Made by a program: the position numbers and the translations under genes. From contig JAUIAH010000001.1 of assembly GCA_030425385.1 (NCBI GenBank), forward strand, positions 744,001 through 808,000: a stretch of DNA of 64,000 nucleotides, given 5' to 3'. Positions 1 through 8,717 of this stretch are shown in pieces; position 1 is the stretch's first letter, and each line of letters opens with the position of its first letter. Below the pieces are notes generated by a model, which saw only the letters and a list, made by a program, of their open reading frames with translations, did no database searches and had not been told where the DNA came from. The stretch is from Verrucomicrobiia bacterium. Lineage in GTDB: Bacteria; Verrucomicrobiota; Verrucomicrobiia; Verrucomicrobiales; DEV007.

Positions 1-464
1 TCGAGTTCTAACGCTTTCTCGCATCCGGCAGCGGCTTCTTCGAGGGTGATCTGGAGATCGTAGCGGAGATCGGAGCCGCGCTGGCGTCCGCTGGCATCGC
101 GTCCGCGTGCGCCGCCGCCGAAGAATTCTTCAAAGATACCGCCGCCGCCACCACCGCCGCCGCCACCGAAGACTTCGCGGAAGATATCGAAGGGATCAGC
201 ACCCGCGGTGCTGCGACCACCTCCCATGCCCCCGCCTTCAAAGGCGGCGTGGCCGTAGCGATCGTAGGCAGCGCGTTTGTTCTCATCCATGAGGATCTCG
301 TAGGCCTCACCGATCTTCTTAAAACGCTCTTCCGCAGAAGGGTCGTCTGGGTTCTTGTCAGGGTGATACTTGACGGCGAGCTTGCGGTAAGCCTTCTTGA
401 TCTGATCACCTGTGGCTGAGCGATCGACCCCTAACAGTTCGTAATAATCTTCTTTGGCTGCCAT
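1..464 (-). CDS. dnaJ: Chaperone protein DnaJ, N-terminal part (cut by left edge)
   Basis: Reading leftwards from an ATG at 464 gives a J domain (about residues 5-70) with the HPD motif in YHPDKNPDD, which stimulates the ATPase of DnaK. A Gly-rich linker follows (about 75-115, including a run of nine Gly and the DIF and FEEFF motifs). After it comes the beginning of the substrate-binding domain ([15 protein letters not shown]), just before the zinc-finger region that lies outside the window. About 154 of an expected 370-380 residues are present. It sits 14 bp downstream of grpE on the same strand, so the two are probably cotranscribed as a heat-shock unit. There is no dnaK between them in this window. 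The truncation is only the window edge. Confidence 0.96.
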   Translation of the reverse strand, partial: MAAKEDYYELLGVDRSATGDQIKKAYRKLAVKYHPDKNPDDPSAEERFKKIGEAYEILMDENKRAAYDRYGHAAFEGGGMGGGRSTAGADPFDIFREVFGGGGGGGGGGIFEEFFGGGARGRDASGRQRGSDLRYDLQITLEEAAAGCEKALEL

Positions 465-478
465 GCGATGATGGAATG

Positions 479-1075
479 TTAGGCGTTCTCGGGGCCTTTC
501 GAGACCACGACATTGGCGGCCCGAACGAGACGGTCACCCATGCGGTAGCCCATGCGGACGACCTTGATAATGGCACCTTCGTCAATCTCGGCGTGATTCT
601 CTTGGGCAACGGCCTCGTGGATATTGGGATCGAAGGCGGTGCCGGGTTGGGCATCGACGGGAGAAATGTTCTGATTCGTGAGGAAATCCTCAAACTGCTT
701 GAGCACCATTTCCATGCCCATGAGGACGCCCTGGGGATCGGTGGCGTTGCGGGCGGCTTCGAGTCCAAAGTGGAAGTTATCGAGGACGGGAAGGAGCGAT
801 TCGAAGAGGGATTGATTGGCGTAGCGAATGGCGTCTGCTTTCTCAGCGGTCATCCGTTTGCGGTAGTTATCGAGGTCCGCGCGGGCGCGGAGGGCCTGAT
901 CTTTCCACTCACTGACTTGGCTCTCTAGAGCGGTCACGGGATCCAAGGCTTCCTCTGGCTCACCATCGCCGGAGGCGTCTACGGCCTGGGCGGCAGCTTT
1001 GGCAGCTTCTTCTTCGGGTGGGTTCGGGCGGTCGGTGTTCTGAGACGGGTCCGTCGTGGCTTCCGGTTCGGTCAT
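479..1075 (-). CDS. grpE: Nucleotide exchange factor GrpE
   Basis: This 198-residue protein has the GrpE plan: an acidic, poorly conserved N-terminus (about 1-45, rich in Glu and Pro), a long helix/coiled coil (about 50-120, including the conserved [11 protein letters not shown] segment) and a C-terminal beta domain with [12 protein letters not shown] and the terminal [19 protein letters not shown] signature. GrpE releases ADP from DnaK and acts as a thermosensor in the DnaK-DnaJ cycle. It lies directly upstream of dnaJ on the minus strand with a 14-bp gap. The length is typical of the family and the ATG at 1075 is the only sensible start. Confidence 0.97.
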   Translation of the reverse strand: MTEPEATTDPSQNTDRPNPPEEEAAKAAAQAVDASGDGEPEEALDPVTALESQVSEWKDQALRARADLDNYRKRMTAEKADAIRYANQSLFESLLPVLDNFHFGLEAARNATDPQGVLMGMEMVLKQFEDFLTNQNISPVDAQPGTAFDPNIHEAVAQENHAEIDEGAIIKVVRMGYRMGDRLVRAANVVVSKGPENA

Positions 1076-1095
1076 GTTGAGCCTTTACGCAGCGA

Positions 1096-2523
1096 CTAGG
1101 TTTTTTCCAGCACGACCAGCGTCATATCGTCGGATTGAGGGAATTCCCCGACAAATTCGCCCACTTTCTCATGAAGATGGCGCACAATTTCGTCGGCACC
1201 TCGGGGAGCCGCGTCGAGAAAGGCTGCATGCAGGCGTTCCAATCCCCACTCGTCTCCCTGCGCATTCTGGGCCTCGCTGATGCCGTCTGTGAAGAGGAGG
1301 AGGCAATCGCCCTTGTGCAGGGTGAGGGTGATGTCCTGGGTATCCCGTTCGAAGACGGGGCCATGGTCGACTCCCACTGCGAGTCCTGGGGTATCGATTT
1401 CGTCCACGGTCTGCGAGGCGGCGCGGTAGAGGAGCGGGAGATCGTGCCCGGCGCGGGCAAGTTGGATCGTGCCCCTGCCGCTGTGGGCCACGAGATAGAG
1501 CATGCTTACGAACATGTCGTGGCGCATGTCTGGGAATAGGATGCGATTGACGACAGCGAGGGCTTTGGCGGGGGATGCTCCCTGATCGGCATTGGCGCGG
1601 AGCACACTGCGGCCCATGGCCATCATGAGCGAGGCGGGGAGGCCTTTTCCTGAAACATCGGCGATGGCGACGCCGAGGGCGCCGTCGCTGAGGGGAATGA
1701 AATCGTAGTAGTCGCCGCTGACGGTATTTGCGGCGCGATTATCCCCTGCGAAGCGGAATCCAGCGAGGGTGGGGGCGGTGTCGGGGAGGAGGATGCGCTG
1801 CACTTCGCGTGCATTCTCAAGTTCCTGCTGGAACCGCCGCTGGGCGACGGCTTGTTTGCTCAATTCGGCGGTGCCGAGAGCGAGGGCGGTCTGGTTGGCG
1901 AGTGAGCGGAAGACGGCAAAGTCATTCACATCGAAGCGTTCGCCTTCCCGGAGAATGACGAGCAAGCCGAGTTGCCGATCTGCGAAGCGCAGCGGGGCGA
2001 GCATGGCGCGGGAGGGCAGCTTGGCGCGCTCCGATTCGGGGAGGTTTCTGAAAGCGGCATGGTCGGCGAGTTGATTGAGGTGCAGGCCATCGCGCTGGAG
2101 GCAATCCGCAAAGAAGGGATCCGCCTCGGTAAGGCTGATTGCGTGGAGTTGGAGACGACTGCGTAGGTCTTCGTTAGGCGTGTTGGGGTGGTAATCGGCG
2201 AGAAGGTCCTGAGTGAGCGGCGGGCAATCAGGCGTGATGGCTTTGGGAATGAGAGCCTGCTTCTGTGGATCTGTCAGGTAGAGCGCGCCGTGATCTCCGG
2301 CCACGACGCGGACGGCACCATTGAGGATGAAGTGATAGAGTTCGGAGCGCGTGCGGCTCCCGCTCAAGGCCTGGCCGAGCTTGTCGAGGAATGAGAACAT
2401 GCGGTGTTCTTCCCCAATGATCGCTTTGCGGTCACCCTTGAGAAGAGCGATGGCTTGCCGCTGTTTCCAAACCGCCAATCCCAGGGCACCGCAGGCGATG
2501 AGAAGGAAGACGACGGGGAGCAT
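1096..2523 (-). CDS. Membrane-anchored GAF / PP2C-type SpoIIE serine phosphatase (RsbU-like)
   Basis: The 475-residue protein begins with one hydrophobic segment (residues 1-17), then has a GAF-like sensory region (about 50-215), a short helical linker ending in the REVQRILLP signature, and a PPM/SpoIIE phosphatase domain (about 250-472). The metal-binding motifs are intact: SGDYYD, DVSGKG, LFTDGISEA and SDDMT. Such phosphatases dephosphorylate a STAS-domain anti-anti-sigma protein, switching on a stress sigma factor or an output pathway. The STAS protein encoded 121 bp upstream (2645-3172) is the obvious candidate substrate. The stop is 20 bp from the start of grpE, so the order is STAS, phosphatase, grpE, dnaJ on one strand. 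No kinase partner (RsbW-like) is seen in the window. Confidence 0.9.
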   Translation of the reverse strand: MLPVVFLLIACGALGLAVWKQRQAIALLKGDRKAIIGEEHRMFSFLDKLGQALSGSRTRSELYHFILNGAVRVVAGDHGALYLTDPQKQALIPKAITPDCPPLTQDLLADYHPNTPNEDLRSRLQLHAISLTEADPFFADCLQRDGLHLNQLADHAAFRNLPESERAKLPSRAMLAPLRFADRQLGLLVILREGERFDVNDFAVFRSLANQTALALGTAELSKQAVAQRRFQQELENAREVQRILLPDTAPTLAGFRFAGDNRAANTVSGDYYDFIPLSDGALGVAIADVSGKGLPASLMMAMGRSVLRANADQGASPAKALAVVNRILFPDMRHDMFVSMLYLVAHSGRGTIQLARAGHDLPLLYRAASQTVDEIDTPGLAVGVDHGPVFERDTQDITLTLHKGDCLLLFTDGISEAQNAQGDEWGLERLHAAFLDAAPRGADEIVRHLHEKVGEFVGEFPQSDDMTLVVLEKT

Positions 2524-2644
2524 GCGGCGAGTGTTCCTTTGAGATGAGTTATCGCATGCCCGTAGATCGATAGGCGATCGCCAGCGTTTCTGACGGGGGC
2601 AGAAATCGGATCACAAGCCAGGACATCATGGGAGCGGCGGTGCG

Positions 2645-3172
2645 CTAATGCGCCGAAGTGTTGAGGTCTTCCTTCAAATACCGAATGACATCTTCGAAGC
2701 GGGCCGCATTCTCCGGCTGGGCTGCCGCGAGTGCCTCGTGGGCTGCGAGCATGACTTCCGCCGTGGCGTGCTTGTCAGGACGTTCCGCATTCTCCTTGCA
2801 GGGCTCCAAGCTTTGGCTGACCTGAGAACGCTCGCTCAACCACCGCTCGCCTTCTTCATCCACCGTGAGGAAACTGGTAAGGCCGAGATTCCGCAGCAAT
2901 TGGAGATTGCGACCGTTGACATTGACGAGGTCAAAGAGACCACCCTCGATCTTGCCGATCTCTTTTGAGATCCCTAACAGACCTCCCATGAAGGTGGAAT
3001 CCATGCCTTGACAGCGATCCAGGTCGAGGACGAAACGGCGGTGTCCTAACTGAATCATGCGGGTCACGAAATCTTGAAGTTGCCCGCTGATTTCGAAGGA
3101 GCCTTTGCCGTCGACTCGAATCCAGATGAGATCAGAGACTTTGGCGAAGAGAATGGGTGACGGCGACTTCAT
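2645..3172 (-). CDS. STAS-domain anti-sigma factor antagonist
   Basis: A 175-residue protein with a STAS domain at about residues 5-105. The motif CQGMDSTFMGGLLG carries the conserved Asp-Ser pair in which Ser59 would be phosphorylated by a partner kinase. The C-terminal 65 residues are helical and acidic and are not part of STAS. The reading frame extends 12 codons upstream to a TTG at 3208, but the ATG at 3172 fits the domain start better; no clear Shine-Dalgarno decides it. It probably works with the PP2C phosphatase immediately downstream in a partner-switching module. Confidence 0.88.
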   Translation of the reverse strand: MKSPSPILFAKVSDLIWIRVDGKGSFEISGQLQDFVTRMIQLGHRRFVLDLDRCQGMDSTFMGGLLGISKEIGKIEGGLFDLVNVNGRNLQLLRNLGLTSFLTVDEEGERWLSERSQVSQSLEPCKENAERPDKHATAEVMLAAHEALAAAQPENAARFEDVIRYLKEDLNTSAH

Positions 3173-3254
3173 GCGGACGGGCGGGCACTCAGGCGGAAGG
3201 TATTCCAAAGCGGGTCGCGGTCAATCGGGAAGGCGTGCAATGTGTTCCGCGCAT

Positions 3255-3740
3255 TCATTTCCATAAAAATGAGCGGGTGCTGTCGAGCATCTGGCCATCT
3301 TTCCATAAGGATGCCTGCCAGGCGACGACCCTTCCGTGACGATGATAGGAATCTCCCGTGATGTGAAGTGAGGTTCGATTGTGTTCGCGGACGTCGCGGA
3401 TGGTGTGCTCGAACGTGAAGACGCGTTCATTCGTTAGGGACTGTCGATACTCGAATCGCAGGGTGACGGGCCCGCTTCCCGGGCGGCCATTCCAGAAAAG
3501 CGTGTAGTAGTGGCCAAGGCGTGCGTGTTTCTCTTGCTGCGTCACCGCGCCGTGCAGGAAATGCTGCCGTTCAAAGCGGATCATTGGGTCGATGGACATG
3601 GAATCGGCCCGATTATCCTCTTCCTTGAGATGGTAATATTTGACCTTGGTGAAGCCGAGTTTGTCTGGGGTGGCGGCACACCCTAGCAAGAACAGGAAGA
3701 TGGCGGCGACGAAACCAAGACGTCTGAATGAACGGTGCAT
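3255..3740 (-). CDS. Putative lipoprotein of unknown function
   Basis: A 161-residue protein with a lipoprotein signal: a basic start, a hydrophobic stretch and the lipobox LLGCAA at about residues 20-25. The mature part is a small beta-rich domain (about 30-161). It has an YYTLFWNGRPG segment and a middle strand pattern suggesting a single globular domain. I do not recognise the family. The start is placed at the ATG at 3740 because it lies just before the signal peptide; the longer frame to 3776 would put 12 unlikely residues in front. It lies 82 bp upstream of the STAS gene and could be in the same transcription unit. Confidence 0.7.
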   Translation of the reverse strand: MHRSFRRLGFVAAIFLFLLGCAATPDKLGFTKVKYYHLKEEDNRADSMSIDPMIRFERQHFLHGAVTQQEKHARLGHYYTLFWNGRPGSGPVTLRFEYRQSLTNERVFTFEHTIRDVREHNRTSLHITGDSYHRHGRVVAWQASLWKDGQMLDSTRSFLWK

Positions 3741-3828
3741 GCAGGGACTAAGCCCGATAGGGTTCCGCTCTGTCAAATGCAGCTTTCAGTTGCGGCGCCC
3801 GCGGGCACCCATAGGGTTCCTATCGACC

Positions 3829-4230
3829 ATGAACCCCGTCACGATCCTCGACCGCCTGACGGATAGCCTGGGGGCCTTTCTCCTGCGGCTGGGGGAACAA
3901 TGCATCGCCCTGCTGGGGCGAGCCACCAGTCTACCGACCGGCTACCAGGTCCTCTTGGGTCTGGGGTTAGCGGGCGGCATGGGCCTGTGTTTCCTCTGGA
4001 TGCGTAGCGCCTTTGGGGATGCGGCGGCCATTGCCAAAGGGGTGCGGAAAGCGGGACGCGATTACGCCGATGCCAAGCAAGCCCTGGCCATCCGGGATCG
4101 GCGCAAGGCGTGGGGTTACCTCATGGGTGTGGCCTTCCTTCTGGCTGTGGGAGCCCTCGTCCTCTTCCTTGTGCTGGCCATGCGCAGTCCCAGCAGTCCT
4201 CCGCCCGTGAGCGATTTCAGCGGGAGGTGA
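3829..4230 (+). CDS. Small integral membrane protein, unknown
   Basis: A 133-residue protein with two clear membrane segments (about 44-62 and 101-122) separated by a charged loop rich in Arg, Lys and Asp (about 70-98). Its N-terminus contains an amphipathic stretch around ILDRLTDSLGAFLLRLGEQ. The start at 3829 (ATG) is chosen because the frame upstream only reads through the antisense of the divergent lipoprotein gene. Its start is 88 bp from that gene's start, so the two are divergent. No family is recognised and no function is proposed. Confidence 0.65.
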   Translation: MNPVTILDRLTDSLGAFLLRLGEQCIALLGRATSLPTGYQVLLGLGLAGGMGLCFLWMRSAFGDAAAIAKGVRKAGRDYADAKQALAIRDRRKAWGYLMGVAFLLAVGALVLFLVLAMRSPSSPPPVSDFSGR

Positions 4231-4240
4231 GGGCGCCCAT

Positions 4241-4801
4241 TCAGGCGATCTCGAGACGGTAACGAGGCAAGGACGTGTCCACTTCGGCCGCGTAGCGATC
4301 GATGCCGCCCTGCAGCACCCTGACATTCTCAAAACCATGACCTTCAAGGTAGGCGGCCGCATCCATGCAGCCATTCTCCCCCTGATGATCGTAGATGACG
4401 ATGGCCCGGTCCTTGGGCCAGCGACTCATGATCTCGTTGAGTTTGTCGTGGGAGAAGAGTTCCGCCTCGGCGATCCTCGCGTTCTCAAACTCCTCGCGGG
4501 TGCGGAGATCGAGAAGCGATGGCGCGGTCTCATCCTCTAGCAAAGCCTTCAATGTGTCTGGAGACACTTGGCGAGCGAGATCGCGCGTATGGCTTTCCTG
4601 AATGTGGGCGATGGCCTCTTGCAGATCGACGCCTTCATTGCGATCGCACACGCCACCGAGAGTCTCGTCTGGGCGGAAGCCACAGGAGGCACAGCCACCG
4701 ATGTGATACTTGGCAAAGAGCGCGCGCTGTGCCCCTGGATAGCGATCGAGCACCGTCGCCATCGTCGTCGCGCCTTCAAGAGGAGGAAGTTCTGTCGTCA
4801 T
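4241..4801 (-). CDS. DUF1858-like plus rhodanese-like two-domain protein
   Basis: A 186-residue protein with two parts. The N-terminal 65 residues resemble the small domain found in hybrid-cluster-associated or DUF1858-type proteins, with a Cys pair in GGCASCGF. The C-terminal half (about 85-180) is a rhodanese fold with the hallmark DLRTREEFENARI start and the LEGHGFENVRVLQGGIDRY end. The residue where the rhodanese catalytic Cys is expected is Asp (IYDHQGENGC), with a Cys seven positions later, so classical sulfurtransferase activity is doubtful. The ATG at 4801 is preferred; an in-frame ATG at 4837 abuts the stop of the SGNH hydrolase gene just upstream. Confidence 0.8.
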   Translation of the reverse strand: MTTELPPLEGATTMATVLDRYPGAQRALFAKYHIGGCASCGFRPDETLGGVCDRNEGVDLQEAIAHIQESHTRDLARQVSPDTLKALLEDETAPSLLDLRTREEFENARIAEAELFSHDKLNEIMSRWPKDRAIVIYDHQGENGCMDAAAYLEGHGFENVRVLQGGIDRYAAEVDTSLPRYRLEIA

Positions 4802-4837
4802 GCCTGGAAATCTAAGCAGGGACCAGCGAGGATCCAT

Positions 4838-5527
4838 TCATTTGCGCTTTGCATCCTCAGGAGCGAGGAGCGTGCGCAAGAGCGCGGTCCATCTCTCATA
4901 ACCCGCGTCGTTCAAGTGCAAGCCATCGTCGGCGAAATACGCAGCGTCCGGCTTGCCGTCCTCGCCTAACAAAAGTGGTGCGATATTCGCAAACTGCTCC
5001 AGGGGCTCTTCCTGACAGCGCTTGGCGATGGCGTCGTTCGCCTCCTTCATCGTTGGCCACCGATTCCAACGCTTGAGGCTCGGCTTGATGGCAATGAAGA
5101 TGATCTTTGTTTCAGGAAGCTGCTCTCGCACGGCCCCGACGAATTTGAGGTAGTCGCTGAGCACCGCATCCGCTGACAAGCCACCGCCCACGTCGTTGTC
5201 ACCTGCGTAAAGGACAATGGTCTTTGGTGCGTAGGGAAAGACGATCTGATCTGCGTGGTGGATGGCGTCCTGAATCCAGGAACCGCCGAAGCCACGATTG
5301 ATGATCGTCAACTTGGGAAAGAACTTCTCCGTGTCCCAAAGGCGAATGCTAGAGCTTCCGAGAAAGAGAATTTGCCCTTTCGAGGGTGGGGCTTGGCGAT
5401 CCTTCTCAGCAAAAGTCTCCATAGCGTCTGCCCACCGAGCAGGGTCAGGACGTTTCACAGGCTCATCACCAAGAACGCTGCTAGCGGTGGAAAGGGCGAA
5501 TAGGACGGGGCCGATGATACGAAACAT
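4838..5527 (-). CDS. Secreted SGNH/GDSL-family hydrolase
   Basis: A 229-residue protein with a short signal peptide (about 1-20) and an SGNH esterase fold. Block I is FLGSSSIRLW with the nucleophile Ser. Block II is the Gly in NRGFGGS, block III is YAGDND with the oxyanion Asn, and block V is DDGLHLND with the catalytic Asp and His. Enzymes of this group deacetylate or de-esterify polysaccharides or lipids. Substrate cannot be told from sequence. Its TGA stop is followed immediately by an alternative ATG of the rhodanese-like gene, so the two are probably cotranscribed. It is divergent from the MacB-type ABC pair, with 73 bp between the starts. Confidence 0.88.
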   Translation of the reverse strand: MFRIIGPVLFALSTASSVLGDEPVKRPDPARWADAMETFAEKDRQAPPSKGQILFLGSSSIRLWDTEKFFPKLTIINRGFGGSWIQDAIHHADQIVFPYAPKTIVLYAGDNDVGGGLSADAVLSDYLKFVGAVREQLPETKIIFIAIKPSLKRWNRWPTMKEANDAIAKRCQEEPLEQFANIAPLLLGEDGKPDAAYFADDGLHLNDAGYERWTALLRTLLAPEDAKRK

Positions 5528-5600
5528 GGTGCAAGTCTAACGTGATGCCGACAAAAGGAAAGCTTTGACCTGAGGGGCAATGCTTGGAGATTCGCGCCCG

Positions 5601-6296
5601 ATGTCCATCGTGATGGCCAATGATCTGTGCAAGCACTACGGTTCTTCTGAGAATCCGGTGAAGGCCCTGAGTCATGCCCAGTTCTCGATGGCGAAGGGCG
5701 AGCGGGTTGCCTTGGTCGGGCGCTCAGGTTCTGGAAAGACGACGATGCTGAATCTGTTAGCGGGATTGGATCGCCCGACCTCCGGGGTGCTGCGCGTGGC
5801 GGGGAAGGACCTCCCCACACTGTCTTCGCGTGCCTTGGCCCAATACCGTTGTCGCGATATTGGCGTCGTCTTCCAATCCTTTCAGCTTCTGCCCAATCGT
5901 TCGGCGTTGGCGAATGTGGAAGTGCCCTTGATGCTGCAAGGGATGGATGCCACGACACGTCGTCAACGGGCTTTGGCCGCGCTCGATCGCGTGGGTCTCT
6001 CAGAGCGGGCAGCGCATCAACCAGCGCAAATGTCAGGAGGAGAGCAGCAACGCGTCGCGGTAGCGCGTGCTGTGGTGCACCGGCCCAGCGTGATCCTCGC
6101 GGATGAACCCACCGGCAATCTCGATTCCCAATCGGCCGAGGCCGTGATGGCGTTGATCTTGGAAGTGGTGAAAGAGGTATCCGCCGCCCTTCTGCTCATC
6201 ACCCACGACCACGCGCTCGCCCGCGTCGCGGCAACGCGATTGGTGACGATGTCAGATGGCTGTGTGAAACCCGCTCAACGCTACCACGTGACATGA
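5601..6296 (+). CDS. ABC transporter ATP-binding protein, MacB/LolD type
   Basis: A 231-residue ATPase with Walker [10 protein letters not shown] (about 41-49), Q-loop in [10 protein letters not shown], signature [14 protein letters not shown], Walker [13 protein letters not shown] and the switch His in LLITHDHA. The EPTGNLD motif is characteristic of the LolD/MacB/FtsE branch. The start is set to the ATG at 5601; an in-frame ATG at 5580 would add seven residues. It overlaps the permease gene by 4 bp (ATGA), so the pair forms one transporter or mechanotransmission complex at the inner membrane. Confidence 0.93.
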   Translation: MSIVMANDLCKHYGSSENPVKALSHAQFSMAKGERVALVGRSGSGKTTMLNLLAGLDRPTSGVLRVAGKDLPTLSSRALAQYRCRDIGVVFQSFQLLPNRSALANVEVPLMLQGMDATTRRQRALAALDRVGLSERAAHQPAQMSGGEQQRVAVARAVVHRPSVILADEPTGNLDSQSAEAVMALILEVVKEVSAALLLITHDHALARVAATRLVTMSDGCVKPAQRYHVT

Positions 6297-7804
6297 GTTT
6301 CCGAGACATCGCCGCCATGGCTTGGCACAACTTGTGGTCCCGGAAACTGCGCACCTTTCTCAATGTGCTCGGCGTGGTGATGGCCTGCGTCGTTCTCACC
6401 ATGATGCTTGCGGGAACACGGGGGGTGGAAGAAAGCATCCATCGCCTTATCGAGGGGTCCGATGATGTCCGGCGCTTCGGCATCTATCGTTCTTACAAAC
6501 CCAACACTGAGGTGCCTGAGGAGGCATTGCGTGTGGAAGAGGGCACGGATCCCGAACGGCGCAAGCGCTTGCAAGAACACCTGCGAGACGTGTGGCTGCG
6601 TACGCACTCGCAACGCACGCAATTGACCGAGGTCGAGTTGAAAGCCCTGGCCGAATTGCCCCATATGGAAGAACTGCGTCCCGATGGACGTTTATCGGGC
6701 ACCTTGGTTGCTGGCAATGCCAAGACGAATGCGTCCATTCGCATCGCGCCGCTGAACCGTGCTGCCCGCGCTCGTCTCGTTGTCGGGGACTATTTGGAGA
6801 AGGGCGATGATGAAGGCGTCTTGTTAGGTGAATACGCGGCCTTCCGCCTGGGCTACACGAGCGATGAAGACTTGCGGCGTCTGATTGGCACTGAGGTTTC
6901 CGTGAGTATTTCACTGCGCAACGCGCGCATTTCTCCCCTGATAGCGATGTTAGGCATTCAGCCCTTGACGGAAGCCTCGCTCGCCCGGTTTCGTAATGCT
7001 GTGGATGCGTCGAAGCTGCAGGCTGTCGAACGCGCCTTCTTGGATGCCGTCATGGCCAAGGCGATCACTACGTCTACCAACCAACCCAAGACCCTGACCG
7101 TCACCATGACCGTGCGCGGGATCGTCCGCGAGGCCAAAGAGGAAGACAGCATCTCCATCTTCAATCTCATCCGCGATCCATCGGGAGCTGACATCTTCAT
7201 GACGAATGCACGGGCCACCGAATTGGAAATGCAGCAAGAAGGCTTTACCAGCTTCTATGCCGCCATCGGCATGGTGGACGATGTTCGCCACCTTGGCACG
7301 TTGGTCGATGAGGTCGCTGCGCTCGGCTTTCGCACGCGTTCCTCACGCGCCACCGTGGACAAAGTGGACACCGAACTCGGAAAAGTACGCCTTGCCCTTG
7401 GGGGACTGAGTTTGCTCATCCTCTGCGTGTCCGCCCTCGGTATTTCCAATACCATGGTTGTTTCGGTGTTAGAGCGTGTGCGTGAGTTTGGCGTTCTCAA
7501 AGCGCTCGGCGCTCAGGATGGCAGCGTGCTCGTTCTCATGTTGCTGGAAGGTGCCTTTACCGGACTGGTCGGTGCTCTGGTGGGCATCGCCACTTCGTTA
7601 GGCGTGTCTCACTTCACGTCGGCTCTTGCCCAGCAGTATATTTCAGATCGGCTGCGACACGATTTCGACGCCAGCGTCTTTCGTTTCGCACCCGCCGATT
7701 TGCTACTGGTGATCACCATCGCCGTCGGTGTGTGTACCGTGGCGGCCATCCTTCCCGCGTGGCGTGCTGCCCGCCTCGATCCCATTGCCGCGATGCGTGG
7801 GTAG
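6293..7804 (+). CDS. ABC transporter permease, MacB/FtsX type
   Basis: A 503-residue protein with the FtsX/MacB plan: an N-terminal membrane helix (about 18-40, after AWHNLWSRKLRTFLNVLG), a large periplasmic domain (about 45-350) and three C-terminal helices (about 365-390, 415-440, 465-490), ending in PAWRAARLDPIAAMRG. The terminal AARLDPIxAMR box is diagnostic of the family. Function follows from the ATPase encoded with a 4-bp overlap upstream: ATP-driven work on a periplasmic substrate such as a lipoprotein, peptide or drug. No periplasmic adaptor is encoded nearby, so the substrate is unknown. Confidence 0.92.
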   Translation: MSFRDIAAMAWHNLWSRKLRTFLNVLGVVMACVVLTMMLAGTRGVEESIHRLIEGSDDVRRFGIYRSYKPNTEVPEEALRVEEGTDPERRKRLQEHLRDVWLRTHSQRTQLTEVELKALAELPHMEELRPDGRLSGTLVAGNAKTNASIRIAPLNRAARARLVVGDYLEKGDDEGVLLGEYAAFRLGYTSDEDLRRLIGTEVSVSISLRNARISPLIAMLGIQPLTEASLARFRNAVDASKLQAVERAFLDAVMAKAITTSTNQPKTLTVTMTVRGIVREAKEEDSISIFNLIRDPSGADIFMTNARATELEMQQEGFTSFYAAIGMVDDVRHLGTLVDEVAALGFRTRSSRATVDKVDTELGKVRLALGGLSLLILCVSALGISNTMVVSVLERVREFGVLKALGAQDGSVLVLMLLEGAFTGLVGALVGIATSLGVSHFTSALAQQYISDRLRHDFDASVFRFAPADLLLVITIAVGVCTVAAILPAWRAARLDPIAAMRG

Positions 7805-7811
7805 TGCACTG

Positions 7812-8717
7812 CTAGTCGCTGCGTGCCCACAGATGATCTAACCAATGACGCAACTGGTATCTGGCCGGGCTAGGCCGGAGAATCCAGGCATCACTGTGAT
7901 TGCGGAAACCCGTCGGAATGAAGGTGAAGGATCCCGAGACGCCTGCTTCTTGTAAGTAGCGCTCGGTCGCCTTCAGTCCCGCCCCTTCATGGCAAATGGC
8001 CTGGGGGCAACGAAGTCGTCGCAAGCGTCTTTGAGGCAATTCGGACCCGGGTGTTTGATAGGGCCACGACCGGACGCCATCGTAGTGGCTGTAGGGAATC
8101 ATGCCACACCAGCGCTTTGCGATCGTGTCATGGTGCAGTCCAATCACATGGCAGGCGAGCGCTCCTCTTGAGAATCCTGTTAGGAGTAGTCGATCGGGAT
8201 CCCCATGGAAACGGGCGCAGAGATGGGTCGTGAGCGCCTCCAGGTAGGCCGCCGTCGGCTCTGGATCATAGTTCGGCCCATCACCCCACCACGAGACCGT
8301 GATGGCTTTGCCGGAGGCATTGAGAAATGGTGCGCAGACCCAGATGGCGCGCTTCCCGCCTGTGAGCCCATAGCCGAATCGGCAATCCTCGGGTTTGCCA
8401 GTGCAACGATCTCCGTAGCGATTGTGATAACCTCCATTGCCCGGAAACTCGATGACGACAGGCCAGCGTCGATCATCTGAAACAGTCCATTCCTTGGGTA
8501 GATAGAGACTGTGATAGATGTTCCTGCCTGCCCATGCAGGCAAGGTCTGTTTCACGCGTCTGCCAGGAGCAGGATCCGTAGCTTCCATGCGGGGAACGAT
8601 GAGATCTGGTGCCACTGAGCGAATGTCAGGATAGTCGCTCGGCGACTCTTCTGCCCAGAGGGCTGAGCCGAAGATCCAGAGGGCGAGCAGCGCTCCCGTT
8701 GTCCTAACGTAGTTCAC
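7812..8717 (-). CDS. Secreted alpha/beta hydrolase (esterase-like)
   Basis: A 301-residue protein with a signal peptide (about 1-22, ending WAEE). It has an alpha/beta-hydrolase core with the oxyanion region VIEFPGNGGY, the nucleophile elbow LLTGFSRGA, and a late His in GFRNHSDAW. The arrangement resembles polyhydroxybutyrate-depolymerase or feruloyl-esterase-like secreted hydrolases, but the substrate cannot be assigned. The start is placed at a GTG (8717), which lies just before the signal peptide and overlaps the end of the upstream gene by 14 bp. The frame extends further to 8768 without a better candidate. Confidence 0.75.
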   Translation of the reverse strand: MNYVRTTGALLALWIFGSALWAEESPSDYPDIRSVAPDLIVPRMEATDPAPGRRVKQTLPAWAGRNIYHSLYLPKEWTVSDDRRWPVVIEFPGNGGYHNRYGDRCTGKPEDCRFGYGLTGGKRAIWVCAPFLNASGKAITVSWWGDGPNYDPEPTAAYLEALTTHLCARFHGDPDRLLLTGFSRGALACHVIGLHHDTIAKRWCGMIPYSHYDGVRSWPYQTPGSELPQRRLRRLRCPQAICHEGAGLKATERYLQEAGVSGSFTFIPTGFRNHSDAWILRPSPARYQLRHWLDHLWARSD

